This document shows positions 55,760-64,000 of a stretch of DNA of 64,000 nucleotides, piece by piece. A model generated the notes under the pieces. That model searched no databases and was not told the DNA's origin. It saw only the letters and a list, made by a program, of their open reading frames with translations. The position numbers and the translations under genes are program-made. The stretch comes from Timema cristinae (taxonomy: Eukaryota; Arthropoda; Insecta; Phasmatodea; Timematidae). Every line of letters begins with the position of its first letter. Position 1 is the first letter of the stretch. The stretch is from contig JBCFYV010011164.1 in assembly GCA_039000515.1 (NCBI GenBank), positions 45,341,159 to 45,405,158 of the forward strand, written 5' to 3'.

Positions 55760-57070
55760 ACGAATATGATAAATAAGGGGGAGGGATGAACTCAGAAGTA
55801 TAGACGGGAATAAAGAAGAATGAATCTGGGAGATTGGAGAAAAACAAAAGAAGATCATGAGGTTCTTTGGCTGACCGCCAGAGTCGCTAGGTGAGCAGTA
55901 GGGCACTGCGTGGATTCTTGACTAAAGTCTTCTCTTCATAGAGCCAGCTAAGTAAACATGTGTGTGTGTGTGTGGCCATGTTTGAATCCGTCCTGTTTTT
56001 CAAATGTGGAATTACGATATCTGTAGACATATTGCTGAGGTGAGTTACCACTAAAGCATCTTATATTTAAATGTATCTGTATTAATTATATTATTTAGAA
56101 TCCACTATTATTTTCATGAAAATTTGTGATATAAATGTATTTTTACTATTTTTCGTGTAGACCGCATGGCCGGTGTACACAAGTCTATCCAGTTTCATCC
56201 AACAGTAAAAGTAAAGTGTTAAAGTATATTATTCATAAATACAATAATATTAAACCTCTTCTTTGATATTTAGTACAGTAATTGTCCAAAGACAATTTTT
56301 TGACCAACCACGTGTTTGAACGTAGGCCAATACGTAGATTTAGTAGACTGGATCAAGTCCGAGAATATAAACTTTGAGGTAGTTTATATTAAATAAGTTA
56401 GGAGAGTTCCTGTTCTTGCGTAAATTATTATAAATATTAATTATTTACTTGTAGCTGTTCAATCTAACTGATTGACACTAATACGGATTGTAAGACATCA
56501 TTAACCACCTTCATTTCCTCTTGTTGAATATGTTTGTTATCAATTGGAAACAACCTTTTAGAAGCTTTCGTTTGTAATCATTTCAAAGCGAACTACAGAA
56601 ACATTTACAATAAAAAACATACCAAAAGTATATTTTTATAATTCAGTATTTAAATAATGTAAAAACTTAAAATAAAAAAGAAACAAAAAAAAAATGTGTT
56701 GTGAAAGTTTTGACCGCCAAAAATGAAATCTACTCTACATATTGGCTTACAGATCATGGTTTGGCGCATGGATACGTTACATAAATGTAGATTCGATAGC
56801 TTTTCCTAGCTGTCAGATAAGTCTATTAGTAGTGAAATTAGAGTATATCTACCTATGCCCTTGCCGATGCCGGATATTATATTAATGTACATGTTTATCA
56901 AGCAGTAAAAGGCAGCATTTTAATAAGCTTTGTTTCTTATCCATATTTCACTCCCTGTTGTACCGTGTTGACTAAGCTTTTCAAACTTGTACTTGTAGCT
57001 CTTTCACAGAATATTTGTTATTTACCTATGGTCCCATCTGAGGACCACCTGGTGCTTTGAGAACCATTAT
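55760..57070. other. No gene identified
   Basis: Short (GT)n at 55959-55973; the rest is AT-rich without clear features. Confidence 0.4.
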
Positions 57071-57077
57071 ATTAAAG

Positions 57078-57762
57078 CAGCGTCTTCCAACGTGGGGTAC
57101 TTACCAGGACGTTTGGGAAAAATATTAGGGAAGATATTTGAATAATAGCAGAAAGAGCTACAATTGCCAGCAGCTTAAGACAAAAGTTATGAAATTAAGG
57201 GCCAGTTTCATAGTCAAATTTAGTACGCCTCAAGTGCGGCGCTACACTAAGTACATGACGACGCCTACCTAAACCAGAATGGAATGGGCCATTCTCGCAT
57301 AGGAAACTGGCCCATTCCATTCTGGTTTAAGTAGGTGTCGTCATTTACTTAGTGTAGCGCCGCACTTGAGGCGTACTAAATTTGACTATGAAACTGGCCC
57401 TAACTCATCGATACGGTTAGGGGCGGTGCAGCTTTTCTTCTATATTTGACTTTGAGAACATGATTTCAATTTCAAACATAAAATTGTTTTTATAATTATT
57501 AATAAATTAATAAATAAATTATATGTGTCAGCTTTTATTGTAAATTTTGCTTTTTGAATGTGAAAATAGATACGCTCCTTATTCAGCTTTTTATCACATT
57601 GTTTTTAAATCCCATTATTAGGCAATTTATTTTCATTTGCAACAAATAAATCAGAAATGACTACTGCAGTAGTGATTAAACATTTAGCTAAAAATTAAGA
57701 GTACAATTTATGGAATGTGCTGCCAAGGGGTACGCAAACGAAAAAAAGGTTGGGAACCTTTA
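57078..57762. mobile_element. hAT-like element hosting a Harbinger MITE
   Basis: Left end CAGCGTCTTCCAACGTGGGG and right end (complement) AAGGTTCCCAACC, with GGTAC/GTACC subterminal motifs. The flanks share ATTAAA. Target duplication not clean. Confidence 0.4.
57199..57400. mobile_element. Harbinger-like MITE, 202 bp, nearly perfect hairpin
   Basis: Starts GGGCCAGTTTCATAGTCAAA and ends in its exact complement. TAA flanks both ends (57196-57198, 57401-57403). Arms of about 90 bp are almost identical, including GCCTCAAGTGCGGCGC and CCAGAATGGAATGGGCCA. Arm identity suggests a recent insertion. Related to 5292-5570. Confidence 0.92.
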
Positions 57763-58038
57763 CATTAAATTATAACCATGTAAGGTAGACACGTAAAACT
57801 TGGTTGAACATGAGGTCACATTTAAAATTTAAAATGATTAGAAAATTAGAAAATTTAGTATCATCACAATTTTAAAATTATTGTTATTTATTGCTATCAT
57901 CAAGGTAAAATTAAGCATATATAACCATTTTAAGACTAACTATTTTTACCCAGAATGATGTGATGGTTGAAGTTACTTGCATGATGACAAAATGTTTGCC
58001 CGTAAGCCTTGATCTTTCTGATGTGTATTCCTTCACAT

Positions 58039-58110
58039 CAGTGTTCTCAAACTCAAATTATTTGAGGGGCCAAATTCGCAAACTCAGGCAAAGTGGCGGA
58101 CCATGACATG
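58039..58110 (+). mobile_element. hAT-type terminal fragment
   Basis: CAGTGTTCTCAAACTCAAAT and TTTGAGGGGCCAAATTCGCA resemble the end of a hAT element; the SINE B at 58150 follows. Confidence 0.35.
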
Positions 58111-58149
58111 TTTGCTTGGATCATTTATATTATTTAATTTTGTCTTTGT

Positions 58150-58385
58150 TGCGTATCTCACTATCCGTCCGGACTTTCCGAATCTTAATCACGCTAGTAG
58201 GTGAGGAATGAGGAAGGTATCGTTTTTGAAGAGATATACCCGCATTTGCATCAAGGCAATGTGGGAAACCACCAAGGAAAAACACCCAATCTACATCCGG
58301 TTGGGATTTAAACTCTTACCTCCCCAACAATAGCAAACTAGAACAGAAGAGCCTGACCCATTCATTCTGCGTGACCACCGATGTA
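58150..58385 (-). mobile_element. SINE family B copy
   Basis: Tail ATCTCACTATCCGTCCGGAC, body ATTTGCATCAAGGCAATGTG, and head complement GGGATTTAAACTCTTACCTC ending GTGACCACCG. Confidence 0.72.
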
Positions 58386-58544
58386 GGTTTATATTACTGT
58401 AGATAGTTGATTCTATGTTTTAAAATATTTCATGTTTTTTTTAAATTTAAAAACTTATACTTTTGTAACTTTTTGTGGTTTAGCGAAATACTAGGATTCA
58501 TTAGATTGTGGAAATAAAAATAATACAATCAAGAAGTTCAAGTG

Positions 58545-58589
<45 letters not shown>

Positions 58590-58596
<7 letters not shown>

Positions 58597-59022
58597 AAAT
58601 GAAAATATTATGAAAAGCAAATTTTGCGAAATCTTGGCTTGCGAGACATATCTGACAGGCCCGCTTGTCTGTGATATGTAATACTTTTATATTCTGACAT
58701 GCATTCATATACTCATAAAAATCATAACGACTGTGACATAAAATGTATATATATAGGTATATATATATACATATATATGTATATATATGTATATATATAT
58801 ATATGTATATATATGTATATATATGTATATATATGTATATATATGTATATATATATATATACATTTTATGTCACAGTCGTTATGATTTTTATGAGTATAT
58901 GAATGCATGTCAGGTAGTAATATAAAAGTATTACATATCACAGACAAGCGGGCCTGTCAGATATGTCTCGCAAGCCAAGATTTCGCAAAATTTGCTTTTC
59001 ATAATATTTTCATTTTTTATTT
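58590..59022. mobile_element. Hairpin element with (TATATATG)n loop
   Basis: Arms 58590-58750 and 58861-59022 are near-perfect inverted copies, e.g. TTGCGAAATCTTGGCTTGCG, GACAGGCCCGCTTGTCTGTG and TTTTATGTCACAGTCGTTAT. The loop is an 8-bp (TATATATG) microsatellite, and (TA)n also precedes the left arm (58550-58589). Frames rich in YIYIY are shadows of the microsatellite. Confidence 0.92.
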
Positions 59023-59069
59023 ATTTGAGGTATGTAATATGCACTCTCTGAATCGACTTATTATATCAG

Positions 59070-59255
59070 CACACGACCTATAAACTAACTTAAATCTAGA
59101 ACAGACCTAACATTCAGCCCTCCAGTTGTTAATTTAACACTGTGAAAGGGTAAGCCCGCATTTCACCAATTATAAATCTTTTGGCCATACTGGGAACCGA
59201 ACTCGGGACCCTTAGCTCAGAAAACAGATACGCTACTGACTCAGATAAGGTGTCG
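59070..59255 (-). mobile_element. SINE family C copy
   Basis: CTAGAACAGACCTAACATTC, CACTGTGAAAGGGTAAGCCC, head complement TGGGAACCGAACTCGGGACC and CTTAGCTCAG. Confidence 0.7.
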
Positions 59256-59259
59256 GACT

Positions 59260-60100
59260 TTTTATAATAGAAAAAACTAGCTAAACATTTATGTGCTGCA
59301 AAACAGTGCACATGTTTGGTGCACAAATTTAATATTTATTTTTTTGCAATTTTTTTATTGTGAGTAAAGTCTAAATAAATGTTTATATAAACCTAACTTT
59401 CCTGATTTCTCCAAATAATTAGCAATTTCCAAATGTCATAATCTCAAATTTATATTACTACAACTTTTATAATAAGACTGAGTGGGGCGCATTGTATATT
59501 GATTTATAAAAAGAATCACATAATAACTAATCGGGCTTTAAGTTTGACTTGTCTGCTGTAAGGAACAAGAACGTATCCAGAGTTCTCTTTATATTTTGAC
59601 ATGTTTTCATCTCAATGTGTGGAAGTAATTTCTGAGTATATTACATCTTATTATTCACGATATTTAGTCCGGTTAAGGAAGTGAAACTGAAATGAATTAC
59701 TACTACGTTTTTTTAACTAGGAATTTATTACTACAAAACAAAATATTATTACAAGATAATTTTATAATATTTTTAACTTTTTATAATTATTTTTAATATT
59801 TGTTTAGATTTCGGGGTGGGGGGAGGGGTCAGGGAATGGTGGCTTCAGTCTCACGAGCCTCTCCCCCTTTCTCCGGGTACATGCCTGGTAAAGGAATTCA
59901 TTTCCGAACTATTGCGCGTTCCATGTGTGTGTTTTTTTATTCTCATTGATTATATCGCTCGCTCGTTCTGCCATCCCCTGATAGGATAACATCTCTAGCA
60001 ATAAATTACACGCCCCCTTAAACTTCCAAGAACTTTGGCTTACTGCTGAAACACACTATTATCGATTTGTTGTGTTCCTACTCGTCACCGACACATGTTG
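59260..60100. other. No gene identified
   Basis: AT-rich, then a G-rich/pyrimidine-rich patch (59810-59880). Nothing recognised. Confidence 0.4.
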
Positions 60101-60101
60101 A

Positions 60102-60160
60102 CCTTGACAATGATTTATATTGAAGGTCAAGGTTAGACGAAATTAGACGTCATATAAATA
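60102..60160 (+). promoter_or_regulatory. Candidate promoter: nuclear-receptor half-sites, CRE, TATA
   Basis: TGACCTTGA (about 60103) and GAAGGTCAAGG (60122-60132) form opposed AGGTCA-type half-sites. GACGTCAT (60147-60154) runs directly into TATAAATA (60153-60160). The layout predicts a start near 60185. Confidence 0.4.
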
Positions 60161-60219
60161 TCACGGAGTTATTGTCGCTGTGGCTACATTGGGCCAGAAC
60201 GTTAGTACAGGGATAGAAA

Positions 60220-60252
60220 ATGATCTTGTTTACGTCTATTATTTTTCTTAGT
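60220..60252 (+). CDS. Candidate first coding exon, signal-peptide-like
   Basis: ATG in context GAAAATGA, about 60 nt downstream of the TATA box, begins MILFTSIIFLS and then meets a donor-like AGT|gtaaagt at 60253. A hydrophobic start interrupted by an intron is common in secreted-protein and neuropeptide genes. Read through, the frame stops after MILFTSIIFLSVKYTFYTPH. No downstream exon was found in the window. Family unknown; this rests on promoter layout and splice motif alone. Confidence 0.3.
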
Positions 60253-61099
60253 GTAAAGTACACTTTCTACACACCACACTGATTGTCACAACCGCAACAC
60301 GGTCTACAAACTATATTCCGTTCACGATAGGTTTTTACCTGGATGACAGTTCGAAAATCATATGTTTAGGTTTTGGGTTGCCAACACTTGTAAAAGATCA
60401 CAGTTTTGTTATAAATGTAAAGATCTTTAATTACCTGTTATATATTACATTTAAAATAACGTAGTAAACTTAAGTTTTCTCATATTTTTTCATTTTCTTA
60501 AATAATTTCTTTTTATCCAACTTGAAACAATATTTTTAACATATTTAAAAGTACTTATTTTTCGTTTTGGAACGTTTCTGATTTTGTGTAATATAATGCA
60601 CACATCACAATATCTTTTAATACAGGCATCGTATTTACTTGGAAAAGAGAAAATTGTTGTCATTATTTTACATACAATAAATGATTTTATGATTATTTTA
60701 TCGTATTTTGAAATATTTAACTGATTAAAATATTTTCATCAACTGCGTGTCTGCATCATTGTAAAAAACTTTTTTACCGTTATGTTCAATCATATAGTTT
60801 AAATTCGTCATTCGCCATTTTGAAGCTATGTTCGTTAGAAGTTTTTGTGAAAGTGGTGTTAATATTTTTTTAAGTGGAATAAAACTATAAATAAACTTTG
60901 TGTCCGACCTCAAATAAATATATAAATAATATTGGCCTAAATTACTGTGGTTAACTATCACATTAATATATTACCATCTGTTTTCATAACAGTCATCCAA
61001 ATTGATACATGTCAGCTGTTGGCGTAGTGATGAATTAGGGATTACTTCTAGTAACATTTCGAGCTGTCATCCAGGTAAACTTAGCTCGTGAATGACTTA

Positions 61100-61450
61100 T
61101 AGCTACGGCCAGACGAGCAGTCATGTCACTTGAGGTCGTAACGTTATTTTGTGTTGGTGGTATTCGCCCTAAAACGGGGCGGCGGCATCTCATATTGGTG
61201 ACATTTCACGCCTACACATTGAGCGGCAAAACTGTGACGTTATTTTGTCTCGGTCTCTCTTTTCATACCTGCACGTTGTTCGCCATACTTGTGACTTTAT
61301 CTTCTCGCCTAAGCGTTGGAAATCAAACTTGTGGTGTTACGCGCGACTACTCCACGATGAAATAGAGGATATCATCAGATATTGTCCGGCTCCACGGGAG
61401 TGAACTAACTAAATGTGGCCGCCCGTCGCCACAAGACTATTAATAATGCT
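61100..61450 (-). promoter_or_regulatory. CpG-rich island, candidate minus-strand 5' region
   Basis: Dense CpG in AT-rich surroundings, with a GGGGCGGCGG GC-box at about 61175 and repeated AACGTTATTTTGT/GACGTTATTTTGT. TATA-less. The 80-codon plus frame across it is not convincing. Confidence 0.35.
61269..61286 (-). CDS. Candidate first coding exon MANNVQ
   Basis: On the minus strand ATGGCGAACAACGTGCAG is followed at once by gtatga, a consensus-like donor (CAG|GTATGA), and preceded by ACAAGT, a reasonable start context. It lies inside the CpG island, as a first exon should. The peptide is too short to identify, and no second exon was found at lower coordinates. Confidence 0.3.
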
Positions 61451-61451
61451 C

Positions 61452-61823
61452 TGTAGCCGTAATTTTACACACACACTGGAATATACGGTCTATTTTATAA
61501 TGTAAACACAGGTATATAAATTATGTTTGATTTATTCAAATGGATGAAACGTGACTATACAGTATTTAACACAGTCAGAACAAAAAGGTTATTAATATAT
61601 TAATACGCGGCAACTTTAAAGTTTTGAATTTGTAGGTTAGCGTGCCGTGGACCTTGCATACAACAGGGCTGCAAGCCAGGAGATTTGGAAGAGCCCTTTT
61701 CCTTGTTTATAGCCAGCCAAGAAGTTGACATGATACTTGACTTTTTTTTTATACGTATCGATAGGCTTAGCACACTTGCTACTAATGGCCTAATTTAATT
61801 GGTAAGAACATAAACCATACCTA

Positions 61824-61856
<33 letters not shown>

Positions 61857-61914
61857 GTAAAAGTGAAATGTTAAAATACGTCAATATTATAATCAAAGTA
61901 TGCCTTTAACGATA
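61452..61914. other. No gene identified
   Basis: AT-rich; (TA)n at about 61821-61856. Confidence 0.4.
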
Positions 61915-62085
61915 AGAATCACCATTAACACAGATAGAGGATGGGGAAACCACAACAGTAAATCACTTGTCAAAAACCACCCTCAGTTCACTGAGCCAAG
62001 ATTCGAACCTTTGCCTCCTCGTCAACAACTATCGAGAGCTATTTGATTGCTCGCCAGTTTGGCCACGCAGTCGCTCAGTCACTCA
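61915..62085 (-). mobile_element. SINE family B fragment
   Basis: AAACCACCCTCAGTTCACTG, CAAGATTCGAACCTTTGCCT and CCTCGTCAACAACTATCGAG; tail missing. Confidence 0.65.
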
Positions 62086-62605
62086 CTCGCGCGCTTGTTA
62101 GTCTGGTCGAACCATTAGAAACGAGAGAAAGAAAAAAATACCACTCAAAACAGTAAAGATAGCTGAGAGTGACTTGTGCATAAAATACTCGAAGGGGGGT
62201 TAGGAAACCTGTTAACAAAGCTAAGATTTTAAGAGTTCGACACAGTCTCTTGTCAACGCCATAAAATTTTTTTTAAAAAAAACCAGGTTTATTAAACCGT
62301 AATATTTCAACACGTAAAGATTAAATTTGTTTAATATTATAAAATTGTCCATTAACTTGAAATATATAACGTGTGGAAACATTTGGTTTGGAATAGTACG
62401 AAAGGTAAGACCGCTCTATCATGACATTACAAGGTGGAATGACAATAACGAGCATCGTAGCACATGACTACATGGGAGTGTGAGATTTGACTTAAATTAG
62501 AAGAGAAATTTCCCTTCGTCTAGACGTACGTGATGACATAATAAAATACGAGTACAGATATCACTCTTCAACAGAGGTGGCCGAACAGTCGATCACTATC
62601 TACCG

Positions 62606-62882
62606 GGTGACCTGGTGGTCTAGAGGTAAGGTGTCGGACTTCTGTGCTGGGGGTCCGGGGTTCAATCCTCGGTCCCGACACAGATTTATCTGATTACCAT
62701 ACCCTTCCTTCACCTCTGACAAAACATCTTGTGAATGTGGGGAATGCCAGGCCTCCACCGTGGTTCGGATTCCATGTTAAACTGTAGGTCCTCCATTTCA
62801 TCTCACAATCACCCTACCATTACACAGTAGCGTAAGTGTGTATAACCCGAATGGGTAGTAATACGCGGTGCTAATAATAATA

Positions 62883-62921
<39 letters not shown>
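62606..62921 (+). mobile_element. SINE family A copy, full length
   Basis: Head GGTGACCTGGTGGTCTAGAG through tail AACCCGAATGGGTAGTAATA and (TAA)n; no clear duplication. Confidence 0.93.
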
Positions 62922-62922
<1 letters not shown>

Positions 62923-62976
62923 GCGCCTGGATATTTACTAATTGGGTATTAGAACAATCCTGTATGGAGATAGTAA

Positions 62977-63217
62977 CTACAATAGCCCCATGGCTTCTTT
63001 GGTGCTGACTGACAGCTCACAGCTGACTGCTGACGGCTTTAAAAAGTTACCAGACCAAATTATGTATCCCTACGCCGAACCATATGATCTGCAAAAATGT
63101 GTGTTTAGCAGCTGTCAGTTCTGACAGTCAAAATTTAAGTATATACCTAAATGTTGACTGTCATAAGTCAGCTGTGAGCTGTCAGTCAGCACCAAAGAAG
63201 CCATGGGGCTACTGTAG
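62977..63217. mobile_element. 241-bp MITE with ~50-bp inverted ends, copy 2
   Basis: Same length as copy 1 at 47943-48183. Left end CTACAATAGCCCCATGGCTT, right end the complement of CTACAGTAGCCCCATGG. Interior GTTACCAGACCAAATTATG lies in opposite orientation to copy 1. The short plus frame is a shadow. Confidence 0.8.
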
Positions 63218-63744
63218 TCAGCATTAGTTACAATAATGACACCAAGGTGAGATTGGAGTCATAGCGGACCCACTGAGGTTGTCGAGTGGTCCAAGGTAGT
63301 GTGGGCCAACTGGTGGCCCAAGCTCACTGAAAATGTGGCCCTCGCGTTAGCCTGGAGCAAAATTAAATGGAAACCCTCGCTAACAGATGTGAAATAGAAA
63401 ATGATTCAAATGAAAATATTTATTTTAAAATGTCATCAAATAATTTCATTATGCATTTATTTGCTTAATAAAGATATTTGTAAATTTATATTTATATTAA
63501 GTTGTTTTGCGAAAGTCTGTGTATGCACATTTTATAACACATTGTTGGTAGGTCAATTATCTATTTTTTTGCAGTAAAATTTGAAAGATCTTATCAACCA
63601 AAATACCAATTGTAGCCTAAATAAGTATTGATAGCTATTGTTTATTGAGTGTTTTTAGGCTTATATTAAGTTTATGGGGCTACTACATATGTATTTGTCC
63701 AGCGGTACAAACTGATAGTTATAAAGTCCTTGGGAAGAAAAACT

Positions 63745-63960
63745 CTGGACTACCCCGTTCTAAGGTGTCACTCTTGCAAGAGACTGGTTTGCCAATGACG
63801 GGGTTTGGTGTAATGAGAGTGTGTCTTCCAAAATAGTTCCCACACCCGTCATATAAATACGGGCAATCTTGCTCTAAAATCAAACTTATTCATCGCTAAA
63901 GTATTAGCGTAATTTGTACAGCACAAAGGCCTATAAGTAGAGCCCGGACTGATGTTTATA
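63745..63960 (+). mobile_element. SINE family B copy, degenerate
   Basis: CTAAGGTGTCACTCTTGCAA, GCCAATGACGGGGTTTGGTG, ATTAGCGTAATTTGTACAGC and GGCCTATAAGTAGAGCCCGG. Confidence 0.6.
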
Positions 63961-64000
63961 CATTGTGATAGAAAAAAAGTCAACACGAGTTTGAAGTGTT

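Noticed and set aside
58538..58947. Tyr/Ile-rich open frames
   Set aside because: Pure translation of the (TATATATG)n microsatellite.
61123..61365. 80-codon plus frame in the CpG island
   Set aside because: CpG-rich DNA has few stops; the sequence contains internal repeats and matches no family I know.

Overview
This window looks like AT-rich, repeat-packed invertebrate nuclear DNA, almost entirely intergenic or deep-intronic. I see no intact protein-coding gene, rRNA, tRNA or CRISPR array. Nearly all of the longer open frames are shadows of repeats. An arthropod is the best guess: there are degenerate CCTAA/TTAGG blocks and two repeat 3' ends of a type common in arthropod genomes. A chelicerate such as a horseshoe crab is only an impression.

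The dominant component is tRNA-derived SINEs. Family A (13 copies) has a sharp tRNA-like head, a conserved body and a (TAA)n tail, and most copies have 8-12 bp target duplications. Family B (about 30 older copies or pieces) has a tRNA-Leu-like head. Family C (4 copies) has a third tRNA-like head. A, B and at least one C copy end in the same tail, with core ACCCGAACGGGT and GTAAGACGCGGTGCTA. At 697-998 and 42193-42520, A copies sit inside B copies with perfect target duplications, so A is younger. The region 17.2-21.9 kb is almost solid SINE.

DNA transposons form the second layer. At 27.4-30.8 kb lies a nearly full-length but decayed FLYWCH/MULE (Mutator-like) element with terminal inverted repeats. 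Its transposase is on the minus strand and is interrupted by a 1.3 kb GT-AG intron that restores the conserved QAWWRR motif when removed. At 33.8-36.4 kb is a 2.58 kb palindrome with Harbinger-like ends (TTA duplication) that carries the same SINE relic in both arms. At 22.0-24.65 kb is another element flanked by TAA, with thirteen 69-bp subterminal tandem repeats and an inner palindrome. hAT-like remnants lie at 6.9-8.0 kb and 40.2-40.8 kb; both keep the transposase C-terminus. Short hairpin elements lie at 5.3, 47.9, 57.2, 58.6 and 63.0 kb. A possible solo LTR lies at 51.0-52.6 kb. Two LINE reverse-transcriptase tails lie at 43.2-43.6 kb.

Three minisatellites have higher-order structure: 13.8-14.45 kb (about 51 bp, A/B/C unit types), 36.4-36.85 kb (23 bp, 7-mer order) and 52.9-53.5 kb (44 bp, trimer order).

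Host-gene evidence is limited to short pieces. The best is a 30-nt microexon at 42722-42751 with TACTAAT branch site, pyrimidine tract and GTAAGT donor. Next are a promoter plus signal-peptide-like first exon at 60.12-60.26 kb, a CpG-rich minus-strand first-exon candidate at 61.27-61.43 kb, and CpG-rich or bZIP-site clusters at 3.3-4.1 and 37.9-38.4 kb. These are inferences from motifs, not confirmed genes.
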